Positions 1 to 11,800 of a stretch of 64,000 nucleotides of DNA are shown here, one piece after another; position 1 is the first letter of the stretch, and each line of letters opens with the position of its first letter. Below the pieces are notes generated by a model that had not been told where the DNA came from, did not search any database, and saw only the letters and a program-made list of their open reading frames with translations. The stretch lies in the NCBI GenBank assembly GCA_030847615.1, contig JAUMIR010000005.1, positions 80,448,492 through 80,512,491 on the forward strand, given 5' to 3'. The translations under genes were made by a program, and so were the position numbers. This stretch comes from Gambelia wislizenii (Eukaryota > Chordata > Lepidosauria > Squamata > Crotaphytidae).

Positions 1-1734
1 AATTTGCATATTTTGAGTACAAACTAATAATATGCTTAATTATAATAATTTGCATAAGGTGCAAATTAGATTCCTAGATCTTAAAGGCTAGAATATGGCA
101 ATGCTACTCCTTCCTCCCCCTGTCCCTTTCTTTTCCTCTGAAGAACATACTAAGTCTTGTTAGATTTTCAGGTTCTGGCACACAGCTTGCTGAGTTCCTA
201 ACTAAATATTGAATAACAATCTAAGAAGTGCTAACTGGCCATTTTCCCATTAATTATGCTGTCACTGCACCAGCTGAAGGCAATGAATCTTGCTGAGACA
301 AGGACAATTGTGACATACAAGCAAATGATGTCCGACGGTGACCTGTCTTCCTGTTTCAAGTACATGATGTAGCAGTGGTACAAAGGTGTGGAAAATAAAG
401 AGAAAATATATTCCTGCCTAACACGATAATACCTAACGAGGGCTTCTGCTCCATATCTAATGAGGGCTTCTGCTCCCCTTTGATTTGCATATTCATGCAT
501 GCCAGGAGTGGGCAAAGTTTGGCCTGTGGGCTGCTTCAGCCCATGAGTGTAACCTCCCCCCAAATTTTGGCTACAAAATAACCAATAGCACTTCCCAAAG
601 CCTCTGGGGAGGTGCCATTGACCGTTTCACCATATATTCTTTGGGGGGATGAGAGAGATAGTAGTGTATCTCACAAGCACCATAATTAGTATTTGCAAGC
701 AGAGGTAGAGCAACAAGTCCCATCCTGTTACATGCCTTTATACTCCCTCCTTTCTGATAGATTGGAAATAATTCATAAACTGGTAATAGTTGACAGTTCA
801 CATAGGTCCACGATAGACCAAGCCATCCACAGAAAGATTCAGGTAAACATCACCCAGAGACTTCATGAAGGTATCTTGAAAATTCCCCCAAAACAGACAC
901 ACGCAGGACTGATTAAGCGACGACCATTCAAACGTCTGTTAGGGAGGAATGTGCTAATTTCCCCTGGACACACCTGACAGTGAGTCATACTCCAGAGTGA
1001 CTGGAACACCCATTATCATGCAAAAGTCTTCCTTCACACCTCTGCCTATCCACAATATGAAGGTTGCCTCAAACCCATCAGTTTTAATGCTCCAACCATT
1101 AACAGCAATTAACAAAGCCAGAGCTTCCATTGTTTTAACTCTGGGGAAATTCTCTCCAGCATTGTTCTACACTCAAAACACCCCTTAAGGGTACGATATT
1201 GGGTATAAATATTGCCTTCGAATAAATAGCCATGTGTGCACAGTCACCTCGTCACTCTGCCTATCTGCTGTGTCACTGTGCACAGCTCTTCTCATCCCAT
1301 CACACTACCAGTATGCTGTATGACTCTCAGACTCAAGCCTGAGTATTTCTTTGCTGAAAGAACCTCTGCTCTCCAGATAGATAAAGTATAGCCCATCATC
1401 CCCAAAATCTATTCCTTTATCCAAATACTTCCTTCTAATTCTTTGCTAGCCTTGTGTGATTTTTTGAAGTGTGAGTGCAAATGTGAGTGGACCTGTGATT
1501 ATTTTCCAATAAAAACCATTTTTATTTTATTCTGGCTTGGAGTCACCTCAGCTAGTACTGGTATACACAGGTGTAAAGATCCCGAAATTACCTGACCTCT
1601 CGCAGTCATACCTTTGAGCCAATTACAATTCCCCAATATAATACCTTAACTCGGGGGTAATGAGTGGGTCCCACAAACCTCCAGTAATTTTGGTAACAAG
1701 TCCACCAACCCACTCACAGGATCTAGCAAAGAAA
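1..1734. other. unassigned left flank, no gene seen
   Basis: No coding region or clear repeat boundary is recognised. There is a short tandem duplication of a 19-bp unit containing GAGGGCTTCTGCTCC near 434-476. A TATA-like GGGTATAAATA lies near 1199 and an AATAAA near 1510, which together could be the promoter and polyadenylation signal of an old solo LTR. I cannot define TG...CA ends or a target duplication, so this is only a suggestion. The open frames here (for example 693-977) show no family signature. Confidence 0.3.
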
Positions 1735-1895
1735 AAAAGCAGGCTTAATGTTCTTTGGTTAAAATAAACATATGAAATAGCTTTACTTACAAATCCTAAA
1801 GGTTTCCTAACATTCCATAGTGAAAGGCTCTGCAACATATGCACTTCAAAAATGGAAGTACATTGGAGATGCACAACTCTTCATTGCAGTTATAG

Positions 1896-2223
1896 GACTT
1901 TTTCGGACGTGAAGAAAGTAACGCAAGCAGCCTTGTCAGCTTGTGAGGCTGCTGCGCTGCAGAGCGTCCCTTTCGTATGATGCTCACCCCTGTCGGTACT
2001 GTTGCAGTACCATGGGGAGAGTTGAGCGTCATATTTCATCGTTTGTTACTCATGAAAGTTGATCATGAGTAAAAAAATGATGAAATATGACGCTCAACTC
2101 TCCCCGCGGTACCACAACAGTACCGGCAGGGGCAAGCATCATACGAAAGGGACGCTCTGCAGCGCAGCAGCCTCGCAAGCTGACGAGGCTGCTTGCATTA
2201 CTTTCTTCGTGTCTGAAAAAGTC
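1896..2223. mobile_element. foldback (palindromic) MITE nested in L1
   Basis: Two arms of about 160 bp (1896-2055 and 2063-2223) are near-perfect reverse complements around a 7-nt loop. The ends read GACTTTTTCGGAC... and ...GTCTGAAAAAGTC. They are flanked by TATAG (1891-1895) and CATAG (2224-2228), a 5-bp target duplication with one substitution. The host L1 reading continues across the insertion (GCAGTTATAG joined to AAATATTAG), which independently confirms both ends. The element is GC-richer than its surroundings. No transposase is encoded. The termini resemble those of the elements at 33610, 45101 and 56697. Confidence 0.88.
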
Positions 2224-3024
2224 CATAGAAATATTAGTTAACTATATTAGATCGAATGAGGGAATTAAAGGTACTAAGGTTAAGGGCTTCAAATTTAAGA
2301 TTAAGGCTTATCAGACGATCTTGTGATTTTCTTAAAAACCCTATATATCAACTGGAAGAGTTGGGGAGGATGTTGGAAGAATTTGCAGAAGTATTTGCAT
2401 TCAGGATAAATAAAGAGAAAACTGTGATGCTTACAAAAAATATTTCTAAAAATTAAGAGCAACAGATATCTAATAAAACCGGATTTAAGATTGAGAGGAA
2501 AATAAAATACTTAGGTATATGGATTATGAAGAGGAACGTGGACTTATTTGAAAACAACTACAATAAACTATGGAAGGAAATTTTAAAAGATGTAATAAAG
2601 TGGTCCAAAATTTAATTTTCTTTTCTTGGGAAGATTGCAACAATTAAAATGAGTATTTTGCCCAGATTTATGTTCTTATTTCAGAATTTACCCATCATTT
2701 ATAATGATAAATTATTTAAGATCTGGCAATCAGAAGTGTCAAAATATCTGTGGGCTGGAAAGAAACACCAAATTAGATGGAAGTTATTACTAGATAAAAA
2801 AAGAGGGAGGAAGATGTGCTTTACCAGACCTTTAGTTGTACTTTCAAACATGTGAGCTATCTTGGATTGAAGACTCAATCTTTTTTAAAAAAAATGCTAA
2901 ACTATTAGCTTTGGAAGGATCCAGTCTTAGATTCAGATGGCACACTTACTTATGGAATGGTAAAAGAAAAGAGAATAAAAACTTTGATAATCACTACATC
3001 AGAAGAGCTCTCTTGAAATTTTGG

Positions 3025-3260
3025 TTATTTATTTATTTATTTATACCCCACTCTTCAGCCACAAGGCTATCAGAGTGGTTTACAAATTGTTTTAAGCAAT
3101 AGCAACTTACAAGTCTACACTGCATTAAGAGTTTCCAATGTGTGTTAGCTAATTGCCCCCACAAGCCGGGTACTCATTTTATCATCCTACAAAAGGATGG
3201 AAAGCTGAGTGAACTTTGGAGCCCTCTGGAATCAAACTTGCAACGTGGTGATTTGCAGTA
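3025..3260 (-). mobile_element. Sauria-type tRNA-derived SINE, antisense, inside L1
   Basis: Read on the minus strand, the body matches the copy at 25201-25478. It has a degenerate tRNA-like head, the block TTTGATTCCAGAGGGCTCC, the conserved central block with GAGTACCCGGCTTGTGG and AATTAGCTAACACA, and a tail ending in GGGTATAAATAAATAA, which resembles the BovB/RTE 3' end used for mobilisation. It interrupts the L1 coding sequence between the residues KFW and PVWIS. A clean target duplication is not visible. Confidence 0.85.
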
Positions 3261-4650
3261 GGAAAATACCTGTATGGATATCTGCAGACGAGGCTTTTTT
3301 TGGTAGAACTAAATCTAAAAATGAAGCATGGTTAACATATGATATTATAAGCAAAGAGGCACAAGGATCAATACAGATAAAGACCAGAGAACAATTAGAA
3401 GAAAAAGGTTTTAGGATGAACTGGTTTCTTTACAAACAGATTTACAAAAGATATAAAATGGATTATAGAATAGAAAACTATGAATTAGAAAATAATGAGT
3501 TAGATGAAATAATATTTGATAAAAAGAAACATCATGTAGCAAAATATTATAGTATCTTCTTAGAAAGAGAGCTTGAATGGGACCATATATCAAAGAACAA
3601 ATGATTAAATGGGCACAAGATATAGGTCAAGAAATTGAATTGGTTAGATGGGAAAAATTGTGGAGAAATACTCAAAATTTACTCTAGCTCAACATTTAAA
3701 AGAAAACTATCTGAAAATGTTTTATAGATGGTATCTCACCCCAGTAAAGCTAGACAAGATGTATAAAATAAGAAATAACACCTGCTGGAAATGTGAACAG
3801 GCAAAGGGCACTTTATTCCACATTTGGTGGAATTGTTCTGTTGCAAAGAACTACTGGGGAAAAATACATATCACCATAACTGAAATGTTAGATGTTAGAT
3901 TTCCAATGAATCCTGAAATCTATTTATTAAATATGATAGACAAAATAAAAGAAAAGATAATTAAAGGTAACTGGAGAGCCTTACTGTACATGATATCTGC
4001 AGCAAGATTAGTATACACGTCAAAATGGAAGGAGAAAGGAGTGGCTGATTAAGCTAAAATATATGATGGACATGGATAAGCTAACCACCTTATTAAAAGA
4101 TAAGACAGGTAACTCAGTTAAAAAGGAATGGACTCCAATTAAAAAAATTTGGAAAAGAAAATGGAAAAATCTGGACAAATTTGACTTATAAAGAAATAGG
4201 TTAAAGTTCAGGAATTAAAGGTTATAGAGTACTTTCGGTAATTATTGTAAAAAATTTGAAATCTCTAGCCCTCATTTAAAAAAAGCATGTAGTAGTTTCT
4301 TAAATTTGACTTAAAGATTTGATAAGATTAGGAGAAGCAAAACGAAGTCAGTGAACAGGAATTGTTTACAGTTGTTTTCTTTAGCAAACCCTAGTGAACC
4401 GAGGAAGAGGATTGAAGTTTAGAAATATTTAAAGTAAAACTAAAACTGAATATGTGTTTTTTTATTTGATTAGATTTTATATTATATGAAGATGGATACA
4501 ATTTCTAAGTTTCTTTGAAGGCACACTTTTTTTAGGAATGTGTTGTAAAAGTTACATACGATTAAGCAGTTTTTCGAGAAAGTATGAATTTTATTTTAGA
4601 AATGTAACTTAATAGAAATATATAATTAAAAAATGGAAAAGAGAGAGAAA

Positions 4651-5339
4651 ACTGCATACAAAATGGGAGATGAACAAACTCAAACTAACTGGAGACTAAT
4701 TGATGCAGAATGATAGAGGGTGCGCCTAAGATTGGATTGCTACCATATTCCATTTCTTCCAGTCTGGAATTCAAAAGGAGAGGGAAACCACATGAAATGT
4801 ACTACATTTCCAGTGCAGTACAAATAAAAGATCATTATCAGTACTGTCTGTACTTCTCAACACAACTTTTTCCTACATCTTCACCCTTGTAGCTACTGTT
4901 CTGTCACCTTGATAAAGTGTACACTATAAAGGTCTTATGCACATTTAACTTAGCAGGACATATGTGTGAGTAGACAGTTCAAATGCCCATATCATACTCC
5001 CAAGAAAAATAAATGTCGAGTTAGTCTGTTTTTAAAAAAAGGCTTTATCTTCTCTTTATCATTTGGATCCATTCCCCTGCAATCTGAATATTCACATAAG
5101 CATCTAGTTTAATAAGCATCTATCTACCCTCTCTTCTTACCTTTTCTGAGCCCCTTCTTTTCTCACAGTAGAACACAACAGACCATGGGATCAATTAATT
5201 GCCCTGTTCATCTCCTCCAGGAAGACCTCTGCTGCTGTTACCTTGCCTCTGTCTGTGCTCCTAACTTGCCCCACCCCTATTATCCCCCCTCTCTTGATTC
5301 TGACATGCCCTCCTGTTCTTTTTTCTTTCTTTTTAAAAG
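4651..5339. other. unassigned AT-rich stretch
   Basis: I see no gene or recognisable repeat. The open frames present are short and lack family motifs. Confidence 0.3.
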
Positions 5340-6480
5340 GATGTTTTTGATTGATTTTGACAGAAAGTATATAATACACCACACAAACAGAGAAGAAACA
5401 TAAATATAAAACAAAATACACAAAGGTAGAAAATATACATATATAAAAATGCACATTCATATAGAGCTAAAACTAAAATTAACCTAAGACTAAACTAAGC
5501 TGAAGTTAAACCCAATTATCAAATGCCTAACCGAAAACATCAAACAATAACTAAAAATCGAATGCACTATGGAACTCTGGTCCCACAATCACAAACTATA
5601 ATGGGAAAAGTAAAAATTGAAAGAAAGAATATACTTTTCGTACCATTACAGATCCAACTAAAAAAGCTAATAAAATTACTGATAACCATAACCACAAATT
5701 ATTACATCGTTAAACTTCTTTTCCCTCAAAAGTCCATAAATGGTTACTAATCATTCAAAATTTCTTTAATTGGTTATCCTTTAATACCAATGTTAATTTG
5801 GCAATTGGGGCTAACTCAGTCACTTTGAGAGCCACTGTGGTATAGTGGTTTGAACACTGAAGTACGACTCTGGAGAAGAGGATTCGAACCCCACACAGCC
5901 ACAGAAGCACACTGGGTAACCTTAGGCAAGTCACATTCTCTCAGCCTCGAAAGGAGGTGATGGCAAACCCCTTCTGAACAAATCTTACCAAGAAAACCCT
6001 GTGATAGGTTTGCCTTAGGATCACCATAAGTTGGAAACAACTTGAAGGCAAACAACAACAACAACAACAGATATTTTAACTATCCATTCCTCTGTCGTCA
6101 GTGCTTCAGACCATTTCCAAGTTTGAGCAAAGAGTATTCTTGCCACCATTGTTATAGAGTGAAGAAATTTTCATAAAATAATTTCTCCTTATTTGGGGTA
6201 TGAATGCCCATCAGGTATCCTGTCTTGCCAGTCAAGTTAATTTCCACAGTTAAAATATCTCCCATGTTCATCTTGAAGTTTCAATTTAGGTTGAAATTTT
6301 AGTTTATAAAAAAGACTACCCCATTTCTTTTATTCTGCTTAGCAGATATAAATCCCAAACCTAGGCTTCTCTTCTGCAAAAGACTAGTGTCTTTTTTCCT
6401 CAGAGTTTCTTGGAAACATACAGTTTAACTTCATATTTAGGATTCTTGAGGAGTGCCAATTCTTTTGCGAGGGGGATGAA
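5340..6480. repeat. possible old LINE-type repeat, split by a SINE
   Basis: The sequence either side of the SINE at 5829-6070 is AT-rich. It resembles in style the stretch at 43785-44480, with long A-rich runs, then pyrimidine-rich text with ATTCTTGCCACCATTGTTATAGAGTG. Both are split by the same SINE family. I could not align them confidently or recognise an ORF, so the family is left open. Confidence 0.25.
5829..6070 (+). mobile_element. tRNA-derived SINE with (ACA)n tail
   Basis: It begins GAGCCACTGTGG and carries an A-box-like TGGTATAGTGGTTTGA and a B-box-like GGATTCGAACCCC, the RNA polymerase III internal promoter of a tRNA-derived head. The body (CTTAGGCAAGTCACA, AAACCCCTTCTGAACAAATC, GGATCACCATAAGTTGGAAA) is shared with the copies at 8720, 11801, 43361 and 43931. 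It ends in ACAACAACAACA. Confidence 0.92.
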
Positions 6481-6561
6481 TTTAATCCATTTTTGTTGTT
6501 CCTGCGTGCCTACATTCCATTAAATTATCATCAAATTAGTTTTGTTTATTTTTAAAAAATA

Positions 6562-6656
6562 TATTATTATTATTATTATTATTTTCTAAGAGTTTTTAGT
6601 TCTTTGTGCTTCCCCTTCTGGGTCTCTTCCTTCAGCTTTTTAAACTTTTTAAAGAT

Positions 6657-6693
<37 letters not shown>
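6562..6693. repeat. (ATT)n and (CT)n microsatellites
   Basis: An ATT trinucleotide run occupies about 6562-6583. A 35-bp CT dinucleotide run occupies about 6659-6693. Confidence 0.95.
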
Positions 6694-6695
<2 letters not shown>

Positions 6696-7711
6696 GGCTT
6701 TTCTTCACAAATGAAGATTCAGGAAGGACTCATCCCACATTTTCTGCAAGTGCGCTGATGACTAAAAAGGCCAATCCGAAATAAACAAGTCTGGTTACAG
6801 AAAGCACAGCAGAAAGTCTCCTTGGGTGATGATTCTGGGTTGTGATTCTTTCTGCATTGCCATTTATAAATGCTGCAAAGCTGATGCAACTGGGAAATCA
6901 TGCTGCTAGCAGCAGGCCGTCTTGGCCAGAGCTCCTAATATGTCCTCTCATGGCCTCTGTTGCTGTGATCTTAACTTGCCCCACCCCCATTCTTCCCCCT
7001 CCTACATCATGTAGCCTGTCCCTCTCCTGCTCCTTTCCCTCTTCCACTGCAACTCTAACTCATATTTTCCTTCTCCCCCCAGCTCACTCTCAGTTCCCTC
7101 CTACACACCCACTCACCTCACCTTGCACCTTCACAGTGCATCCCCCTTGCTTCTTCCATTCTGCAGCTCACACCACGCACTCTCCCTTCTTTCATGCCTG
7201 AAATTCCAAAGTGGAATTGTCGAGCAATTTGACTGCAGAATGCCTCCATGTTTTGTCCCATATGTTGGATTTCACAAGACCTAAAGATTTACTTAGAAGA
7301 AAGAAGAAGGAAGGGGGAGAGAAGGAAACTTGGAATCCAGATCAGATGATTTTCTAAATGGAAAATTGCAGCAAGAAACAATCTTATTTCCTGCTCCAGC
7401 CATATCCTGGCTAGCCTTCCTAGAACTTCCTGCCCAGCTGTCTCCAGATCCATACACTGGAGGGACTATCTGTTCATGAACCACCAATAATCAGAGTTCT
7501 GCTTTCAGACACCTCCTGTTTATAGCATTGGCATCCACAGAGTTTCCTGTCTCAAATTATTATGTAAACTTAACAAAATTGATCAGCCTTTATCAGTAAA
7601 AGTTATGAAGTATTCTGTTAATGCTAAATTTTGTTTAGGATTAATTTATAATTAATACATTGTGATATGATTCAATAAACTTGATCCTCATTGAAATTTA
7701 ATGAAAAAAAT
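6694..7711. other. unassigned stretch
   Basis: No gene or repeat family is recognised. Around 6960-7200 the plus strand is pyrimidine-rich (many CCCTCC and CTCTCC runs), which is why a 119-codon frame stays open there. It shows no protein signature. Confidence 0.3.
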
Positions 7712-7820
7712 TTGGTTGATCACTACACCTTTGTTTGTTTTTCCTTCATTATCTTTATTCAGCGAATTCACTGAATAAAGATAATGAAGGAAAAAACAAA
7801 GGTGTAGTGATCAACCAAAA
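7712..7820. repeat. near-perfect inverted duplication (hairpin)
   Basis: The left arm 7712-7762 and right arm 7771-7818 are reverse complements, differing only by a 3-nt indel in an A/T run. They are separated by an 8-bp spacer. The outer arm text includes GGTTGATCACTACACC and the inner arm CTTTATTCAG. No transposon termini or target duplication are evident. Confidence 0.9.
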
Positions 7821-8384
7821 AATGTGCCCAAGACCAGTTGCCACCAGAACAGCCACAGCTGAAAGTCTGAATTATCCCCACTGGCAAGTACTCTGTTTGA
7901 GATTAGGACATCAGATGATACAACAGTACTGCTTGCGATGTTTTTTCTTGGTTTGCTCATTGACACTCACAGATCATTCATGAATATTGAAAATGTGCCA
8001 TGCATGTATCTCATCATAATACAGAAAGGATACACGGCATCTTCTCATTCTAGTCAAAATGTATTACTCAAAACTCCCTTATTGCATTTTTCAAATTCCT
8101 TCTGAATTTTTCTAGTTCAGACTTTCCAAGTAAGGTTAAAAAGTATTGTGTCACTAACCATATCTTATTTTATTTAATTGGTTGTGAGACTTTTCATTAT
8201 TGTTGTTTTTATTATCTTTTATTCATACGTGTGAGTAAACGGAGACACAGGTGGCACAGATAGTCAGGAATGCCTTTTATCATCTTCAGCTGATTCACCA
8301 GCTGCACCCCTCTCACAGAAAGCACATCTTACCACAATCATTTATATCCTAGTGCCAAATTACACTGCTCTTATGAGCTCTAGA
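7821..8384. other. unassigned stretch
   Basis: No gene or repeat family is recognised. Confidence 0.3.
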
Positions 8385-8600
8385 TGTGGATGCTTTTGAT
8401 GATGGCTTCAAAGCTTCATCTGGTATAGAATGCAGCTGCCTTCTTTCTCCTGGAGAGCAAGGCAAACAACTGGCACACATAATGCTGGGCTCAATTCAAA
8501 GTTCTGGCTGTTATCTGTAGAGTTCTAAATGGCTTGGGCCATTTGAATGGCCATGAAATCAACACCTATTTGCACAGAGGTTTTTACAACCAGTTTTACC
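8385..8600 (+). mobile_element. degraded L2-type LINE fragment
   Basis: The stretch reads as a decayed L2 ORF C-terminus. GAATGCAGCTGCC corresponds to the usual QNAAARLL block, TTCAAAGTTCTGGCTGTTAT to RFKVLLL, and TTCTAAATGGCTTGGGCC to FKALNGLGP. It has many substitutions and indels. The assignment rests on the order of these blocks and is moderate. Confidence 0.5.
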
Positions 8601-8719
8601 CAATCAGCTAGACACAAACTTCATGAAAGAGTATAATATTGTGCTGAACCCACCCATAAATTAACAATGCTAGGATGATGTTCTGATATCTGATTTTTTT
8701 TAATCTGATATGTGTCTTG

Positions 8720-8863
8720 ATTTTGGGCCACTCACACACTTCAGCCCCAGAGGAAAGCAAAAGCAAACCCCCTCTGAACAAATCTTGCAAGAAACCCGAG
8801 TGGTAGGGTCACCTTAGGATTGCTGTAAGTTGGAAATGACTTGAAGGTAAACAACAATAACAA
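8720..8863 (+). mobile_element. 3' part of (ACA)-tailed tRNA SINE
   Basis: Only the body and tail of the SINE seen at 5829 are present: TTTTGGGCCACTCACACAC, CAAACCCCCTCTGAACAAATC, GTAAGTTGGAAATGAC and AACAACAATAAC. The tRNA-like head is missing. Confidence 0.85.
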
Positions 8864-10195
8864 TCACAGCGCTAAACTAAAATCTACCAATCCCTAAACT
8901 GGATTAGTGCAACTCATTACTGAATTAGTTCCAGAGGTCACCCAGGGGGCATGGCTATTTATGAAAAATAACAGGCAGATTTTTGTATGTTAATAGCTTG
9001 CTCATTGCCTACATCAATGGGATGTATATATAACTAAGATTTCTTAGAAATCAAATCATACTTATCAGTCAAACCCACATTACTGTAAAGGCCAAGCAAT
9101 TCTATAGCAGTTCATAGATTCCTCCCTCCCCCAGCATCTATTAACTTTATGTGAGACTGAACCCTATGAAAATTATTTTTTTTAAAAAAGGAAAAAGGTG
9201 CTGGTAAATCGCTTGACAGAATCTACCTTAATTGTATTACTGGCAACTTTAAATGTCAGCTCTTCTTATTTGCTGTAATTGGACTTAGGTGAGTTCTTTG
9301 GAAGATGTCATCATTAAGCAGATTTCCTGATAAAGTACTTCATAATTAAGTTGAGCAAATGCTCAACTTAAATTTTCACCTTGAAAACTGACAAGTGGCA
9401 TACATCATACACATATATACTGTGCTTAATGGTGAGAAGAGTACAATAAACCTTGCAGGTATCTTCTTGGGCTTCCATACAATAGCTTTCTATCAGGCAA
9501 AAAAGATATATGAAATGTTCTTATTCTGTGACTGTTAGGCTGTCTAGGTGAATTAATTGCTTGCTAATCCAGAGAGAAGCCATTTTGTCTTATGACTAAG
9601 ATGACAAATCAAATCTCTCTTTGAATGCAATCAAACTATTGCTGTACTACCTGCATTCATTTTAACAGATGGGATTTGATTGCACTGTAATAAAATGGAT
9701 TTAATTGATTCCTATAGCCAATTTCAACTACTAACAAAAATGTCATTGTTTTCATACTGCTAGAATTCCACCACCTTCCAAAATAATAATGGGGCGGGGG
9801 GGGGGGGATAGGTCACTCAGGAGTAATTGCTGTGGTGAAGGTTTGGTGAGAGAAAAGATGTCCGGAATTCTATTGAGGTTTTGCATGCTTGTAAGTGGAT
9901 TTGTGTCTGAAGGAAATAGAATTGAGAAGATTTGCAACATCCATATCCAGTAGAGGGCTGCTGTTATGTCACTAAGTAACAGAACTGGCAGAGGAACTGA
10001 GGCACAATGGGTCCAAAGCAAATTGGGACCAAGGTATTAAAGTCCCTAAAGCACGTTAGGCCCCTAATGCACATCACCACCCTTCTGCTACTCAGTTAAG
10101 TGAATGCAAATTTATGTTGAACGAAAGGTCATGCAGGATTCCTTATGATAATACTATTAATTGTACTGTGAAAAGAACAGGTACATCTAACACTG
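8864..10195. other. unique AT-rich stretch with homeodomain-like sites
   Basis: No gene or repeat is recognised. It contains a short perfect hairpin at 9347-9370 (11-bp arms, AA loop). The stretch about 9500-9730 is rich in TAATTG, TAATCC and GATTTGATTG-type motifs, as often seen in conserved non-coding enhancers. A G-rich run lies near 9793-9808. Confidence 0.35.
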
Positions 10196-10470
10196 CCTAT
10201 TTATTATTTTATTTTATAAAATACGGTGCCTTTCTCCCAATATAGGGACTCAAGGCCACTAACAATGAGTCTAAAACCATATAAATTAATGCAATACAGA
10301 AGCATTAAAAAAATAAATGTCAAATTTTTAAAAAAACCAAATTAAACAATTTATAGAGTTAAAAACATTTTTAAACTTTAAGATACAATAAAATGCATAT
10401 GGACCTTAAAATCCAAATCGCACAGCATTTACAAGCCAAACCCCAACCCCCGTCGGATAGTAGTAAATGC
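10196..10470 (-). mobile_element. L2-like LINE 3' end, antisense
   Basis: TATTTTATAAAATACGGTGC, then CTTTCTCCCAATATAGGGAC, TCAAGGCCACTAACAA and an A/T tail match the antisense of the common reptile L2-type 3' end (GTTAGTGGCCTTGAGTCC on the minus strand). Length and ends are approximate. Confidence 0.55.
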
Positions 10471-10732
10471 CTGATGGCACAAGAATGTTTTTACCTGTTG
10501 GTGAAAGGAGAGCAGCAACTTATTTAAAACATAAGGAAGGAAAGGCACAAAAACACAATTTAGAAAATCCTAAGTGAGCTCGTCATTAGTACAATGTGTG
10601 TGGTAACAATTATATAGTTAAACAAGTAGCATATATTATTACTTAACTCTACCTAATATGGGGAGGGGGAACTATTCACTGGTTTGGTTTTTTGTGGCCT
10701 TGACACACTGAGGGCTCATCTATATGAGTCAA

Positions 10733-10975
10733 TAAAGCATGGATTTATTTGCAGTAATGCCAATTCACAGCAGCTTTCATTTGTCTCTGTGTTTTTTTTC
10801 AAGATTGCAGGCATATAAAGCCATACAAATTTATTGTTCAAACAGGCATACCTGCAAATCAAGATGGCAGGCACAAGTGAATTACTTGCATTTTTATTGT
10901 TACCAGTTGCCACTGCTGGACATTATTTTTTAAAAAAGCAAATACAAGGTGCGGTAGTACAATCTTCCATTTAAA
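10733..10975 (+). repeat. unnamed dispersed repeat, copy 1
   Basis: Blocks GCAGTAATGCCAATTCACAG, TTTGTCTCTGTG, AATCAAGATGGCAGGC and GTTACCAGTTGCCA recur in the same order in the reverse complement of 53650-53905. This shows two diverged copies of one family. No coding sequence is visible; termini are not resolved. Confidence 0.6.
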
Positions 10976-11800
10976 TAAACAGAAAAAAGAGAGAAAAGAC
11001 TGTTTTATTGCCTCAGCGCATGATCACTATGGTGAAAATCCAACATGGCAGTTCCAGGTGCTGCCTTGTCAGCAAGCTCTGTGCCCTGCACATATCTAAC
11101 CAATCAGCTTTCCACTTCCTCTCTTATTGGGAAAGCTCAGCAAAGTGAATCAGTTTTCCCAATGAGCAGGAATGAGCATTTCATTCAGGTTTTTTATATA
11201 GTCAGGAAAATCTGTGAAGGCTTTCCCCACTAAGTATTTGGAGTCTCCCCACTCCTTTCAAATATGGCAAAATGATGCAGGATCCCATAAGGACAAAAGG
11301 TATTCTCAAATTCTATGAGGACTATTTTCACCGTATAGACCAGCCCTGAGACATCCTATCAAAAACCTGACAAACACCACAAGATTCTTCACTCCCTGTT
11401 TGACAACAAAAAGACAAGTGCTTTCTTCTCATTATAGTCTAGAATGTGTACAAGAAGCATCTGAATAAAATTAGTCTCTTTTTCCCTTTATTATGTAATG
11501 CATACACTTGCACCAAGCATTCATCAAAAGAAACAAATAGCTGATCTAATGCTTCAGCTTTTAAAAAGACTATGCTACCAGGCAACAATGATAATAGTTT
11601 GTACAAAAATAGGCATAGTTTGAGCACATATTTATTTTTGCATAAAACATCATATGAAGGCAACAACAACAACAACAAAACCCAATCCCAACTTCCTAAG
11701 CTTTTCTTAAGTTAGTATCTCAGGCTTGAGTGGACAAGAGGTTCTGCTGGTTAAAAATGATATGGAAACACTTAGATGGAAACACTTAGAGTTTTATCAA
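10976..11800. other. unassigned stretch
   Basis: No gene or recognised repeat. The reading frames present are short and lack signatures. Confidence 0.3.

Larger units (their letters stand above)
1735..4650 (+). pseudogene. 5'-truncated L1 LINE, ORF2 remnant, interrupted by two insertions
   Basis: This is the 3' half of an L1-type non-LTR retrotransposon whose ORF2 encodes the endonuclease-reverse transcriptase for target-primed retrotransposition. Degraded reverse-transcriptase palm sequence begins around 1740-1895 and resumes after an inserted foldback at 2224 (residues EILVNYIRSNEGIKGT). The catalytic YADD region near 2305-2325 has lost one base. Downstream come the LGIW, ILPRFMFLFQNLPI and LWAGKKHQIRWKLL blocks typical of the L1 thumb and C-terminal region, then a second insertion (3025-3260), the PVWIS block near 3275, and the C-terminal zinc-knuckle-like CWKC...H...C segment near 3780-3835. 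AT-rich 3' UTR runs to about 4650. Several frameshifts and stops make it inactive. The 5' limit is uncertain by some tens of bases. The same C-terminal domain is present at 48113-49585. Confidence 0.9.

Noticed and set aside
5829..5905. tRNA gene
   Set aside because: A- and B-boxes are present but no acceptor stem or cloverleaf; it is a SINE head repeated elsewhere in the window.
6842..7201. 119-codon plus-strand frame
   Set aside because: Proline/serine-rich product of a pyrimidine-rich stretch with no domain, splice or promoter support.
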